54,191 nt of DNA from JBBQNR01 sp038330145 (GCA_038330145.1 JBBQNR010000012.1:1-54191); one strand, 5' to 3'; positions 1 through 9,049 are shown, counted from the stretch's first letter. Translations and numbers: made by a program. The notes: generated from the letters alone by a model not told the origin.

Positions 1-1581
1 GCGGACCACAACGATCAGATCTACAAGACCAAGGACGGAAAGTGGGACGCGGTCGTGCGCGAGCTCAAGGAGCGCCACGAGACCGGTCAGCCGATCCTGG
101 TCGGCACCGTCTCGGTCGAGGTCTCGGAGAACCTTTCAGAGCAGCTGCGAAAGCGAGGCGTCAAGCACGAGGTGCTGAACGCCAAGCCCGAGCACGCCCA
201 GCGGGAGGGCGAGACGATCGCCGAGGCAGGCCGCCTCGGCGCGGTCACGATCGCGACCAACATGGCCGGGCGTGGCGTCGACATCATGCTCGGCGGTAAC
301 CCTGAGCACCTGACGCAGGCCGAGCTTCGCAAGCTGGGCGTGGACCCGACGAACGAGTCCTATGACGAGACCTACGAGCAGGTCTTCCCCAAGGTGAAGG
401 CCCAGACGGACGCCGACCACGACAAGGTCAAGGAGCTCGGCGGCCTCTTCATCTGCGGCACCGAGCGCCACGAGTCACGTCGCATCGACAATCAGCTCAG
501 AGGCCGCGCCGGCCGGCAGGGGGACCCCGGCGAGTCGCGCTTCTACCTCTCCGCCGAGGACGACCTGATCAGGCTTTTCGCGGGCGACCGCATCTACCGC
601 ATCCTGGACCGGCTGGGACCCGTCGACGACGAGGGGCGCGAGCAGCCGATCGAGGCCAAGATGCTCTCGCGCACGGTCGAGAATGCGCAGAAGAAGGTCG
701 AGGAGCAGAACTTCCTGATCCGCAAGCGCGTGCTCGAGTACGACGACGTCATGAACCAGCAGCGCGAGGTCATCTACAAGTACCGGCGCGAGATCCTCGA
801 GGGGCGCGACATGTCCGAGCCCGCGAGGGAGGAGATGCGCCCGGTCTTCGAGAACCTCGTCAACGAGTACACGCCCGGCGACTTCGTCGAGGAGTGGGAC
901 CTCCCGGAGCTGTTCGACCAGGTCAAGCAGCTCTACGACGTCAGCTTCGGCAGCGACGATCTCGTGCCCGAGGAGCTCGACCGCAACGAGCTGACGGAGC
1001 GTCTGTACGAGGACGCCCTCAGCCGCTACGACGCCCGCGAGCAGGAGCTTGGAGCGGAGCTGATGCGCAACCTCGAGCGCGCGGTGCTGCTCCAGATCAT
1101 CGACGAGCGCTGGCGCGAGCACCTCTACGACATGGACTACCTGCGCGAGGGCATCCACCTGCGCGGGTTCGCACAGCGTGACCCGCTGGTCGAGTACAAG
1201 AACGAGGCCTTCGGCTTCTTCCGCGAGCTGATGAACTCGATCTGGGCCGACTTCGTCAAGTACATCTTCCACATCGAGGTCGAGATCGCCCCGGCCGAGG
1301 CCGAGATCGCCTTCACGCCGTCGTCGCGCTCGAGCTCGACGCGCGGCCTCAGCTACACGGGCGGCGGCCAGGACCAGCCCTCGGCCCTGTACGGAGGAGG
1401 CGAGGCCGTGGGAGTCCCCGCGGGGGTTGCCGCGGGCGCGGAGGGCGCGGACGGCATGGAGGAGGTCGCGGCGCTTCCAGAGGTCGAGACGCGCACCGTC
1501 GACGACCGCGACAAGGTCGGCCGCAACGACCCCTGCTGGTGCGGCTCGGGCAAGAAGTTCAAGAAGTGCCACGGGTCCTAG
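1..1581 (+). CDS. secA: Preprotein translocase ATPase SecA, C-terminal part (5' truncated)
   Basis: This is the 3' part of secA, open from base 1, so the true start lies outside the window. SecA is the cytoplasmic ATPase that drives unfolded preproteins through SecYEG. About 526 residues are visible. The second nucleotide-binding fold shows TIATNMAGRGVDI and, further on, IDNQLRGRAGRQGDPG, the arginine-rich helicase motif. The helical scaffold and wing follow, then a Ser/Gly-rich linker, and a terminal SEC-C zinc motif (CWCGSGKKFKKCHG), which in the family binds SecB or ribosomes. prfB starts 4 bases after the stop, an order seen in many bacteria. Identification is secure. Confidence 0.97.
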   Translation, partial: ADHNDQIYKTKDGKWDAVVRELKERHETGQPILVGTVSVEVSENLSEQLRKRGVKHEVLNAKPEHAQREGETIAEAGRLGAVTIATNMAGRGVDIMLGGNPEHLTQAELRKLGVDPTNESYDETYEQVFPKVKAQTDADHDKVKELGGLFICGTERHESRRIDNQLRGRAGRQGDPGESRFYLSAEDDLIRLFAGDRIYRILDRLGPVDDEGREQPIEAKMLSRTVENAQKKVEEQNFLIRKRVLEYDDVMNQQREVIYKYRREILEGRDMSEPAREEMRPVFENLVNEYTPGDFVEEWDLPELFDQVKQLYDVSFGSDDLVPEELDRNELTERLYEDALSRYDAREQELGAELMRNLERAVLLQIIDERWREHLYDMDYLREGIHLRGFAQRDPLVEYKNEAFGFFRELMNSIWADFVKYIFHIEVEIAPAEAEIAFTPSSRSSSTRGLSYTGGGQDQPSALYGGGEAVGVPAGVAAGAEGADGMEEVAALPEVETRTVDDRDKVGRNDPCWCGSGKKFKKCHGS

Positions 1582-1585
1582 GCGA

Positions 1586-2723
1586 GTGGCAGAGCACGCA
1601 CAGACAGAGTCGATCCCGGAGCGGATCGCCAAGCTCCGCGACCAGCTGAAGCTGCTCGCGGACTACCTTTGACCCCGCTGCGCTAGAGCAGCAGGTCGCC
1701 CGACTCGAGGGCGAGATGCAAAAGCCCGGCTTCTGGGACGACCAGGAGCGCGCCGCGTCGCTGTCGGCCGAGCACAGCCGCGCGGGTCGCAAGCTCGATC
1801 GCTACCGCAAGATCGCGGCAGAGGTCGACGATCTCGAGGCGCTCGCCGGCCTGGACGAGGGTGGCGAGGGCTCGCTGCAGGAGGAGCTGGAGGACCAGCT
1901 CACTGCGGTCGAGGCGGAGCTGGCGCAGCTGGAGGAGCAGCGCCTGTTCCAGGGCCGCTACGACGCCGGCGACGCTGTCGTCACCGTGCACTCCGGCGCC
2001 GGTGGCACCGACTCCCAGGACTGGGCCGAGATGCTGCTGCGCATGTACCTGCGCTGGGCCCAGAAGCGCGGCTTCCAGGTGGAGATGGTCGAGGCTTCGC
2101 CGGGGGAGGAGGCCGGCATCAAGTCCTCCACCTTCCTGGCCCGCGGCGAGAACGCCTACGGATTGTTCTCAGCCGAGAAGGGGGTTCACCGGCTGGTGCG
2201 GCTGTCGCCGTTCGACGCGGCGCGCAGGCGCCACACCAGCTTCGCGCTGGTCGAGGTCAGCCCGCTGGTGGAGGGCGACGTCGACGTCGAGATCGACGAC
2301 TCGGACCTGCGCATCGAGACCTATCGCGCCTCGGGCGCCGGCGGTCAGCACGTGAACAAGACCGACTCAGCAGTGCGTATCACCCACATCCCGTCCAAGA
2401 TCGTGGTCCAGTGCCAGAACGAGCGCTCTCAATCGTCCAACAAACAGAGCGCGATGAAACTGCTGCGGTCTAAGCTGGTCGAGTTGGAGGAGCGCAGGCG
2501 CCGCGAGGAGCTTGCGCGCGAGAAAGGGGAGGCGGAGGACGTGGCATGGGGTTCGCAGATCCGCTCGTACGTGCTCCACCCCTACACGATGGTGAAGGAC
2601 CACCGCACCGGCCTTGAGGCCGGTGACGCGCAGCGGGTGCTCGACGGCGACCTCGACGCCTTCGTGCACGAGTATCTGGTCCGTTCCGCGGGGGACGGCG
2701 CCGGAACCGGAAACGGCCGGTAG
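1586..2723 (+). CDS. prfB: Peptide chain release factor 2, with programmed +1 frameshift
   Basis: RF2 reads UAA and UGA stop codons and releases the finished peptide. The gene is split between two frames. GTG at 1586 opens a 28-codon first frame ending in CTT TGA (1667-1672). Skipping T1670 continues in the second frame from GAC at 1671, giving about 378 residues in total, close to the family length. The codon-recognition tripeptide SPF is near residues 207-209 and the catalytic GGQ near 252-254 (SGAGGQHVNKTDS). The frameshift is autoregulatory in the family: scarce RF2 lets ribosomes slip past the UGA. The start is inferred from the position of the first frame; a weak purine-rich stretch precedes it. 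Confidence 0.95.
1667..1673 (+). promoter_or_regulatory. RF2 +1 programmed frameshift site (CTT TGA C)
   Basis: The sequence is TAC CTT TGA C, where the in-frame UGA falls directly after the slippery CUU codon and the +1 codon is GAC. This matches the classical bacterial RF2 slip site. The Shine-Dalgarno-like AGGGGG found a few bases upstream in Escherichia coli is not apparent here; the preceding bases are GCTCGCGGACTAC. Confidence 0.9.
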
Positions 2724-4028
2724 ATGCCCGACCGCGAGGGTTTCAACCGGCGGGAGCTGCTGCGCCGGGGGGCGGGGGTCGCCGTCGGGGCCGGCGCGGG
2801 CGTGGTGCTGCTGGAGCACCTCGCCGACGACGTGCCGGCGGCCGGGCCGCTGCGCAAGTGCCTCTCGATGGGCGGCCCGGGCACGATTCGCCAGGACGGC
2901 CACCCCGACGACTACCTCAGCTGGGGCAACCGCGAGTACCTGATCGATAGCGGCACCGCGTGGGTGAAGCTCTGGGTCTCCTGGCAGGAGCTTCAGGAGG
3001 AGCTGGGCGTCGCGCCCGCAAACCGCGCTGCCTCCTGGAACCACCTCAACTCCGCCCCCGGCGGTCAGGCCTGGCTGCGGCGGATGGATCGCCAGGTGAA
3101 GGCGATCAACGACGACGGCAAGGGCGTGATCCTGACGCTCAACCACACCTATCCGACCTGGTCGAACGGCGCCATGGGGGCCGACCCCGTCGGCCTCAAG
3201 AAGCCACCGGAGCAGAAGATCGCGCTCGATCTCTCACCCAACGGCCCCTGGGGTTGGTTCGTGGGGTACCTGCTGGCGCGCTACCGGAAGGGCGTGGCGC
3301 GGAACCCGTCAGGGCCGCGCGAGCCCGAGCCGGGCGAGAGCGCGAGCGTGACCCGTTTCGGAAACCCCGACGGCGGCGGCATCGCCGCGCTCGAGATCGT
3401 CAACGAGCCCAACTACCTGCTCTGGCCGCAGGAGGGGATGACGATCGCGGTGGCGCAGATGATCAGGTCGGCCGACGAGCTGTCGCGGACCTGGGGCGGC
3501 AGGACGACGATCGTGGCTCCGGCCAGCTCCGACTTTCCCGACGAGGTCGATCAGGTCAACTCGCGTGGGATCGTCAGCAGCGCCTGGGAGGGCTTCACGA
3601 TGGGAGTGCTCGACGAGCTGCGCGGCTTCAGGCCCTCGGTGCCGATGCGCTGGTCGCACCACAACTACCGCGAGACCAGGTTCTCCGAGGCGCCCCGACG
3701 GACGCTGCGGGTCGTCCGCCTGCTGCAGTCGAGTCGCTGGCGCGGCGGCGACCAGCCGCTCTGGATAACCGAGGGCGGGTTCAACATGGGCACTCGCTGG
3801 CAGGACCCGGCATTGCGAGACGAGCAGGCGCGGCTGATCGAGCGCGCCTTCCGCCGCACGATGCGTGTGCGCGAGGTCTACATGTGCGCCCAGCACACCA
3901 TCAGCGACAAGCAGGGCAACAGCTGGAAGGGCGGCCTGCGCGACGACTTCGTCTGGGGCGTCGGCCTCGGCGGCACCCGGCCCGCCTGGCACACCTGGCG
4001 CGACCTGCCAGGCTCCCCACTCGTCTAA
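2724..4028 (+). CDS. Exported clan-A glycoside hydrolase (cellulase/GH5- or GH39-like), Tat signal
   Basis: A 434-residue protein. The N-terminus carries a twin-arginine type leader (NRRELLRRGAG followed by an Ala/Gly/Val-rich stretch), suggesting export in folded form. The body looks like a TIM-barrel glycosidase of clan GH-A. The probable acid/base glutamate is E228 in ALEIVNEPN and the probable nucleophile E350 in LWITEGGFN, each at the expected strand end. Substrate is not predictable from sequence; the xylanase 27 bases downstream suggests plant-polysaccharide breakdown. The ATG directly follows the prfB stop. The stop codon lies in an 18-base tandem duplication. Family assignment within clan A is uncertain. 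Confidence 0.8.
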   Translation: MPDREGFNRRELLRRGAGVAVGAGAGVVLLEHLADDVPAAGPLRKCLSMGGPGTIRQDGHPDDYLSWGNREYLIDSGTAWVKLWVSWQELQEELGVAPANRAASWNHLNSAPGGQAWLRRMDRQVKAINDDGKGVILTLNHTYPTWSNGAMGADPVGLKKPPEQKIALDLSPNGPWGWFVGYLLARYRKGVARNPSGPREPEPGESASVTRFGNPDGGGIAALEIVNEPNYLLWPQEGMTIAVAQMIRSADELSRTWGGRTTIVAPASSDFPDEVDQVNSRGIVSSAWEGFTMGVLDELRGFRPSVPMRWSHHNYRETRFSEAPRRTLRVVRLLQSSRWRGGDQPLWITEGGFNMGTRWQDPALRDEQARLIERAFRRTMRVREVYMCAQHTISDKQGNSWKGGLRDDFVWGVGLGGTRPAWHTWRDLPGSPLV

Positions 4029-4046
4029 GGCTCCCCACTGGTCTAA
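4011..4046 (+). repeat. 18-bp tandem duplication carrying two in-frame stop codons
   Basis: GGCTCCCCACTCGTCTAA at 4011-4028 is followed at once by GGCTCCCCACTGGTCTAA at 4029-4046, with one mismatch. The first copy encodes the last five residues and stop of the glycoside hydrolase, and the second repeats them out to a second in-frame TAA. It looks like a recent slippage duplication with no effect on the protein. Confidence 0.95.
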
Positions 4047-4055
4047 TTTGCGGCC

Positions 4056-5453
4056 ATGTCCCGCTCGGCTCTCGCCGTGGCGTTGGCGGTGTTGGTGCCC
4101 GTGCTCTCGATCACGGCTCTCGCCGCGGCACCGGCGCCTGCGCGCACCGGGCCGGTGCAGATCGGTGCCGCGGTGAATTCGACGGGTTTCGCCGTCGACC
4201 CTGACCCACGCTACCGAGCGACGCTGGGTCGCTACGACGCCGTCACGGCGGAGTCGGCGATGAAGATCGGCGACCTGCAGCCAGAGCGTGACCGTTTCGT
4301 GTTCGGCACAGCCGACGCCATCGTCGCCTTCGCCGCCGCCAACGGCCAGCAGGTGCACGGGCACACGCTGGCCTGGTGTGAGGACGCGTGGCTGCCGGCC
4401 TGGCTGACGGATCGCAGCTGGACGCGCACGGAGCTGCTCGCGGTGCTGAAGAAGCACATCGACACCGTCATGGCCCACTTTCGCGGCAGGGTGACGACCT
4501 GGGACGTCGCCAACGAGGCCTTCAACGCCGACGGGTCGGTGAGGGACTGCCTCTGGTCGCGTTCGATCGGCGCCGACTGGGTCGAGCAGGCGTTGCGGTT
4601 TGCGCGCGCGGCCGACCCCGGCGCACTGCTCTTCTTCAACGAGGTGCACGCGGACGTGCCGAACGACAAGTTCGCCGCCGTCGAGGCGATGGCGAACGAC
4701 TTCAGAGCACGTGGCGTGCCGCTCGACGGGGTCGGCCTGCAGATGCACACGGTCAGGGGAGCTCCTGCCCAGGACCGCCTCGAGGAGGCGATCCGCCGGC
4801 TCGGCGACCTCGGCCTGGCGGTGCACATCAGTGAGATGGACGTGCCCACCTGGTATCTGGGGCCGACACAGGAAGAGAAGCTGACCCGTCAGGCCGACTC
4901 CTACCGGCGCGTGGCCGCGGCCTGCCAGGCCCAACCCGCCTGCTTTCGAATTACCACCTGGGGCTTCACCGACCGCTACACCTGGCGCGGAACCAGCAGC
5001 CAGCCGCTGCCCTTCGACGTCGAGTACGGGCCCAAGCCGGCATGGGCCGCGTTTCAGGAGCTGCTGCCCGCGCCTCCTGCGCCGCTCGTCGCAGCGGTAG
5101 CGACAACCGCTGCGCCCGTAGCGACGGTTGCTGCGCCACGGCTGTCCGTTCGCGTGCCGCGCCGGCGACGAGCCACCCTGCTGCGGCGTGGCTGGTTGCC
5201 GGTGGTCGTGCGACTCCAGAGCGAAGAGCCTGTGCACCTCGTGCTCGTCGCGCGGCTGAGCGGGCGAGTGATCGCAAACGCGGAGCACGACCTTGCCGGC
5301 CTGTCGGCCAAGGCCGTCAGGCTCCATCTATCCGGACTGGGGCGGCGCCTGCTGCGCCGCGCCGCTCGGGCGCGCCTGGTGGTCGAGGTCGAGGCCACCA
5401 ATGCCGCCGGCCGCCAGGCCCAAGAACGGGCCGCCCTGCGCCTCCGCCGTTAG
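4056..5453 (+). CDS. Secreted endo-1,4-beta-xylanase, family GH10
   Basis: A 465-residue protein. A hydrophobic Sec-type signal peptide covers roughly residues 1-30, with an AAA/APA region as likely cleavage site. The GH10 barrel spans about 35-340. It shows the xylan-site motif HGHTLAWC, the acid/base E154 in WDVANEAF and the nucleophile E260 in HISEMDVP, plus the WGFTDRYTW signature near the barrel end. Retaining hydrolysis of internal beta-1,4-xylosyl bonds is expected outside the cell. The last ~110 residues form an Ala/Val- and Arg-rich extension that I do not recognise. It probably works with the upstream glycosidase. Confidence 0.93.
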   Translation: MSRSALAVALAVLVPVLSITALAAAPAPARTGPVQIGAAVNSTGFAVDPDPRYRATLGRYDAVTAESAMKIGDLQPERDRFVFGTADAIVAFAAANGQQVHGHTLAWCEDAWLPAWLTDRSWTRTELLAVLKKHIDTVMAHFRGRVTTWDVANEAFNADGSVRDCLWSRSIGADWVEQALRFARAADPGALLFFNEVHADVPNDKFAAVEAMANDFRARGVPLDGVGLQMHTVRGAPAQDRLEEAIRRLGDLGLAVHISEMDVPTWYLGPTQEEKLTRQADSYRRVAAACQAQPACFRITTWGFTDRYTWRGTSSQPLPFDVEYGPKPAWAAFQELLPAPPAPLVAAVATTAAPVATVAAPRLSVRVPRRRRATLLRRGWLPVVVRLQSEEPVHLVLVARLSGRVIANAEHDLAGLSAKAVRLHLSGLGRRLLRRAARARLVVEVEATNAAGRQAQERAALRLRR

Positions 5454-5457
5454 ATGT

Positions 5458-5805
5458 CTATCCGGCCTTTTTGTCCTCGACGCGTATGTCCAGCCCGGCC
5501 ACGTGCCGTGTCCGGCCGTCTGACTCGTACTGGACGTCGACGCTGTCGTTCTTGCCGTAGCTGCCGGCGATGCCGAAGAAGATCAGCGCCCAGCGCCATG
5601 GGCCGAGGCGCTCTCTGGCCAGCGGCTTCGAGAAGCGCAGGCCATCGGGCTCGGCGACATAGTCGGCTCCCTCCTGCTGCTCGACGCCGTTGACCCAGAC
5701 GCGGTATGGCGGCCGCGCTCCGCGCGGCAGCACCGCGATCCAGGGACGGCCCTGCTGCTCCCCGTCCTGATGCTGACCGGCTTTTCTGTGCCCCTCGCTG
5801 CGCAT
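5458..5805 (-). CDS. Conserved hypothetical protein
   Basis: A 115-residue product on the reverse strand between the xylanase and nadC. The region from RPWIAVLPRGARPPYRVWV through GIAGSYGKNDSVDVQYE to the end looks like a constrained beta-rich domain, while the first ~20 residues are polar and low in structure, so a later start is possible. I do not recognise a function. It is convergent with the xylanase (4-base gap) and divergent from nadC, whose start lies 32 bases away, so the two probably share a short promoter region. Confidence 0.65.
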   Translation of the reverse strand: MRSEGHRKAGQHQDGEQQGRPWIAVLPRGARPPYRVWVNGVEQQEGADYVAEPDGLRFSKPLARERLGPWRWALIFFGIAGSYGKNDSVDVQYESDGRTRHVAGLDIRVEDKKAG

Positions 5806-5837
5806 CGCGGCCGGATGTTGGCATAGGCTGCGAGCGC

Positions 5838-6680
5838 GTGTTGGACCCGCCCGTCGAGGAGCTCGTGAGCAGGGCGCTGGCCGAGGACGTCGGCCTGCGC
5901 GACGTCACCACGGAGGCGATCGTCGAGCCCGGAACGCACGCCCGCGCTCGCATCGAGCAGAAGCAGCCGGGCATGATCTACGGCCTCGACGTCGCGCAGG
6001 CAGTCTTTCGCCGCCTCGATCCGCTGATCGACTGGCGCCCGCAGCGGCGCGAGGGCGAGTGGCTCGAGCAGCCTCCCGCGCTGGTGGCCGAATTGGAGGG
6101 AGACGCCCGTGCGATCCTGACCGGCGAGCGCGTCGCCCTCAACTTCCTCCAGCACCTGTCGGGCGTCGCCACGGCGACCGCGAACGCCGTCAACGCGCTG
6201 CGCGGTAGCGGCGTCGAGGTGCTCGACACGCGCAAGACGACGCCGGGCCTACGGACGCTGGAGAAGGCGGCCGTTGCCGCGGGCGGCGGCCGCAACCACC
6301 GCATGGGGCTGTGGGACGCAGTGCTCGTGAAGGAGAACCACGCGGCGCTCGCGGGCGGAGTAGGCGAGGCGACCCGCCGAGCGCTCGAACGGCGGCCGCC
6401 CGGATATGCAGTCGAGGTCGAGTGCCGCACGCTCGAGGAGGTGGAGGAGGCGCTCGACGCCGGCGCCGACCGCCTGCTGCTCGACAACATGCCGCCGGAC
6501 GAGCTGAGGCGGGCCGTGAAGCTTGTCGGCGACCGGGCGACGACGGAGGCGTCGGGCGGCATCGGGCCCGCTTCGCTTCAGGCCGTCGCAGGCGCTGGCG
6601 TACAATTCATATCGATGGGCGCGCTGACACATTCGGCCCCCGCCCTGGATCTCTCTCTGAAGCTGGAAGCTGCCAAATAG
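5838..6680 (+). CDS. nadC: Nicotinate-nucleotide pyrophosphorylase (carboxylating), quinolinate phosphoribosyltransferase
   Basis: NadC converts quinolinate and PRPP to nicotinate mononucleotide, CO2 and pyrophosphate in de novo NAD synthesis. From GTG 5838 it is 280 residues, the normal family length. An open frame extends upstream, but the family N-terminus (LVSRALAEDVGLRDVT) fits this start. Recognisable are NFLQHLSGVAT, the phosphoribosyl/quinolinate-binding stretch LDTRKTTPGLRTLEK with GGGRNHRMGLWDAVLVKENH, and the C-terminal VQFISMGALTHSAPALDLSLK. nadA follows about 100 bases downstream, so both NAD steps are neighbours. Confidence 0.95.
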   Translation: MLDPPVEELVSRALAEDVGLRDVTTEAIVEPGTHARARIEQKQPGMIYGLDVAQAVFRRLDPLIDWRPQRREGEWLEQPPALVAELEGDARAILTGERVALNFLQHLSGVATATANAVNALRGSGVEVLDTRKTTPGLRTLEKAAVAAGGGRNHRMGLWDAVLVKENHAALAGGVGEATRRALERRPPGYAVEVECRTLEEVEEALDAGADRLLLDNMPPDELRRAVKLVGDRATTEASGGIGPASLQAVAGAGVQFISMGALTHSAPALDLSLKLEAAK

Positions 6681-6696
6681 GAGATGTGGCCGCGTA

Positions 6697-6711
6697 GCCG
6701 CCGCAGGCGGC
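6697..6711. repeat. Small perfect hairpin between nadC and nadA
   Basis: GCCGCC-GCA-GGCGGC forms a 6-bp stem with a 3-base loop, 17 bases after the nadC stop. It has no U-tract. It could be a weak terminator, an attenuating structure before nadA, or a member of a small palindromic repeat family. Confidence 0.6.
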
Positions 6712-6733
6712 GCAGCGGACTCACAGGACTGTA

Positions 6734-6752
6734 GGTGTTCGGCGAAGCCGAC
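6734..6752. repeat. 19-bp hairpin-forming repeat, copy 1 (upstream of nadA)
   Basis: GGTGTTCGGCGAAGCCGAC contains the stem TCGGC-GAA-GCCGA. The identical 19 bases occur again at 11327-11345, just before ftsE. Here it ends 26 bases before the nadA ATG. Confidence 0.85.
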
Positions 6753-6778
6753 CAGACATTCCGGAGCCGCCACCAATA

Positions 6779-7792
6779 ATGCAACTGCTGCCGACAATCC
6801 AACCTGGAGCGCTCGCCGAGCCACCGCTTGCGATCGAGGACATTCCGGCGATGCAGCGTGAGGTTCGCCAGCTGGTCGAGCTGCGCAACGCCGTCATCCT
6901 GGCGCACAACTACCAGGTGCCCGAGGTACAGGACGTCGCCGACTTCGTGGGCGACTCGCTGGGACTCTCGCGCCAGGCCGCCTCCACCGGCGCCGACGTG
7001 ATCGTCTTCTGCGGGGTTCACTTCATGGCCGAGACAGCGGCCATCCTCTCTCCCGAGAAGACCGTCCTGATCCCGGATCCGGACGCCGGCTGCTCGCTTT
7101 CGGAGTCGATCACCGCCGAGCAGCTTGCCGCCTGGAAGGCAGAGCATCCGGGTGCCGTCGTCGTGATGTACGTGAACACCTCGGCGGAGGTGAAGGCACT
7201 GACCGACTACTGCTGCACATCGTCCAACGCGGTCAGCGTGGTCGAGCACATCTATCGCGAGCACGGCGACGACACGGAGATCCTGTTCGGCCCCGACATG
7301 TGGCTGGGCTCCTATGTCGAGCACCGCACCGGTCGCAAGATGCAGGTCTGGGACGGCGAATGCCACGTGCACGCCGGAATCCGCCCAGCCGACATCAACG
7401 AGCTGCGGGAGCGCGAGCCCGGCGCCGACCTGCTGGTCCACCCCGAATGCGGCTGCACCACCCAGGTGATGGAGTACGTGGCCGCGGGCGACGTCGACTC
7501 GCGCGGCACGCACTTCCTCTCCACCGAAGGCATGATGCGCCACGCCGCCTCCACCGAGAACGAGACGATGATCGTCGCGACGGAGACCGGGATCCTGCAT
7601 CCCATGCGGCAGCAGAACCCGGACAAGCGCTTTATCGCGGCCAGCGAGGCGGCCGTCTGCCGCTACATGAAGATGATCACGCTGCCCAAGCTGCGCGAAT
7701 CCCTGCTCAACGTGGAGTTCGAGGTCACGGTCGCTCGCGAGGTCGCCGAGTCGGCCCGGGTGCCGATCGAGCGCATGGTCGCCATCGGCTGA
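6779..7792 (+). CDS. nadA: Quinolinate synthase A
   Basis: NadA condenses iminoaspartate with dihydroxyacetone phosphate to quinolinate using a [4Fe-4S] cluster. The product has 337 residues. Typical stretches are ILAHNYQVPEVQDVADFVGD near residue 40, FCGVHFMAETAAILSPEKTV, and VHPECGCTTQVMEYV; cysteines in these regions and C-terminal to them are the expected cluster ligands. The C-terminal part contains ICRYMKMITLPKL-like sequence (here VCRYMKMITLPKLRESL), a family hallmark. nadC lies directly upstream; no nadB is visible in the window. Confidence 0.96.
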   Translation: MQLLPTIQPGALAEPPLAIEDIPAMQREVRQLVELRNAVILAHNYQVPEVQDVADFVGDSLGLSRQAASTGADVIVFCGVHFMAETAAILSPEKTVLIPDPDAGCSLSESITAEQLAAWKAEHPGAVVVMYVNTSAEVKALTDYCCTSSNAVSVVEHIYREHGDDTEILFGPDMWLGSYVEHRTGRKMQVWDGECHVHAGIRPADINELREREPGADLLVHPECGCTTQVMEYVAAGDVDSRGTHFLSTEGMMRHAASTENETMIVATETGILHPMRQQNPDKRFIAASEAAVCRYMKMITLPKLRESLLNVEFEVTVAREVAESARVPIERMVAIG

Positions 7793-7829
7793 CGTTCAAG
7801 CCGCACGCTGGCGCTCCGATATAGGGCGT

Positions 7830-8447
7830 GTGCGGCTACGCAGGCACCTCAGCTACTCCAACGTCCTCTCCACCATCGCCGTCTTCCTGGCAATGGGCGG
7901 TGGCGCATACGCGATCAGCGTCCCCCGCAACAGCGTCGGGCCCAAGCAGCTCAAGCCCAGAGCCGTTACGGCGACCAAGATCCAGCGCAACGCGATCGAC
8001 TCCGCCAAGCTGCGCAACCGCTCGGTCGCCCAGGCTGATCTGCGGCGCGGCCTGCTGCCCGCGCTGGCGGGCGCCAAGGCACGTGAGACCGACCCTCCGC
8101 CGGTCCCCGGGACGATTGTCGAGCAGACGAGCATCACGACCCAGCGCAGCGGAAAGGTCTACGTGATGGCGCCGCTGCGCGACATCTTCCTCACCTGTAC
8201 AGCCGAAGGGCCCTGCTCCGCAAATTGGGGCCTCTACGTCGACGACAAGCCGGTGCCCTCCGCAGGGGTGCTGCTGCAGGCCGGTCCCGATGACGGCGAC
8301 GGTTACGACCAGCTGCTGTTCGGCACCACCACCGCCGACCTTTCACCAGGGACCCACACCCTCAAGCTGGCACGAAGCGTCTCGGGCAGCGTCGAGTCGG
8401 TCGGAGAGCTGGGCGCGCAGCTCGGCGGCCTCTCGCTCGGCGGCTAG
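7830..8447 (+). CDS. Exported hypothetical protein of a Solirubrobacterales-type family
   Basis: A 205-residue protein that starts at GTG 7830. The signal-like segment SNVLSTIAVFLAMGGGAYA (about residues 9-27) is followed by NSVGPKQLKPRAV, repeated T/S-AK-x-N-like units (KIQRNAIDSAKLRNRSVAQADL), then a beta-rich C-terminal domain with GTHTLKLARS. This pattern (signal peptide followed by short repeats of N-A/S-V/I-x-S-A-K type) is very common in Solirubrobacter-like genomes, from general memory of the group. Function is unknown; surface or extracellular location is inferred. Confidence 0.75.
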   Translation: MRLRRHLSYSNVLSTIAVFLAMGGGAYAISVPRNSVGPKQLKPRAVTATKIQRNAIDSAKLRNRSVAQADLRRGLLPALAGAKARETDPPPVPGTIVEQTSITTQRSGKVYVMAPLRDIFLTCTAEGPCSANWGLYVDDKPVPSAGVLLQAGPDDGDGYDQLLFGTTTADLSPGTHTLKLARSVSGSVESVGELGAQLGGLSLGG

Positions 8448-8479
8448 CCCTCCGTCCCGGCTGCAGGATACTGCGGGAG

Positions 8480-8875
8480 ATGTCGCAGGAGAGCAAGATT
8501 CGTGCCGTGTACAAGGCCTGGAGCGACGGCGACTTGGACGCGCTCCTGGAGACGCTCGATCCCGAGATCGAGTTGCTGACGAGCGGCTCCTTCCCTGATC
8601 TCGCGCCGGTCTATCGTGGGTACGACGGCATGCGCAACTTCTGGGATGCGATCCGCATACCCTGGGAGCGGTTTCAGCTCGATGTCGAGCGGATCGTCGA
8701 GGGCCAGGACTGCGCGGCCGTGGCCGTCCACTTCCGTGTGCGCGGCAAGGGCAGCGGCGTGAGCACGGACCTCCAGCAGGGCCATGCCCTGTGGTTCAGA
8801 CGTGGTCGGGCCGGGAAGGTGTCGACTCATCAATCGTTCGAGCAAGCTCTCAGGGCTGTGAGGCTCTCGGAGTAG
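8480..8875 (+). CDS. SnoaL-like / NTF2-fold protein
   Basis: A 131-residue single-domain protein. The N-terminal helix KIRAVYKAWSDGDLDALLETLDPEIEL and the following alternating strands are typical of the SnoaL-like NTF2 superfamily, a cone-shaped fold used by small isomerases, cyclases or ligand-binding proteins. The C-terminal half has ALWFRRGRAGKVSTHQSFEQAL, the usual final strand-helix pattern. No substrate can be inferred. It stands alone between the exported protein and the transketolase genes. Confidence 0.75.
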   Translation: MSQESKIRAVYKAWSDGDLDALLETLDPEIELLTSGSFPDLAPVYRGYDGMRNFWDAIRIPWERFQLDVERIVEGQDCAAVAVHFRVRGKGSGVSTDLQQGHALWFRRGRAGKVSTHQSFEQALRAVRLSE

Positions 8876-9049
8876 GCTCCGACTTCTGGGGCGCGGCTTC
8901 CGTCCGCGGTGCGACCTAACGTGCCCGCTCGTGCAGCACGCTGCTAGCATCCGTCCGGTCCGCTCCGTCGGCGCGGCTGGCCGGCTGGCAGCGTCCTGGG
9001 GGATAGGCGCCACGAGGCTCGACACCTGCGGCGGCGGGGCATTTTCAGC

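Noticed and set aside
475..1632. Long reverse-strand open frame (385 codons) opposite secA
   Set aside because: Leu/Val/Arg-rich composition typical of antisense shadows in high-GC genes; the plus strand is clearly secA.
3309..5327. Very long reverse-strand open frame (672 codons) opposite the two glycosidases
   Set aside because: Low-complexity, Arg/Gly/His-rich, no known domain; both plus-strand genes have catalytic motifs in the right places.
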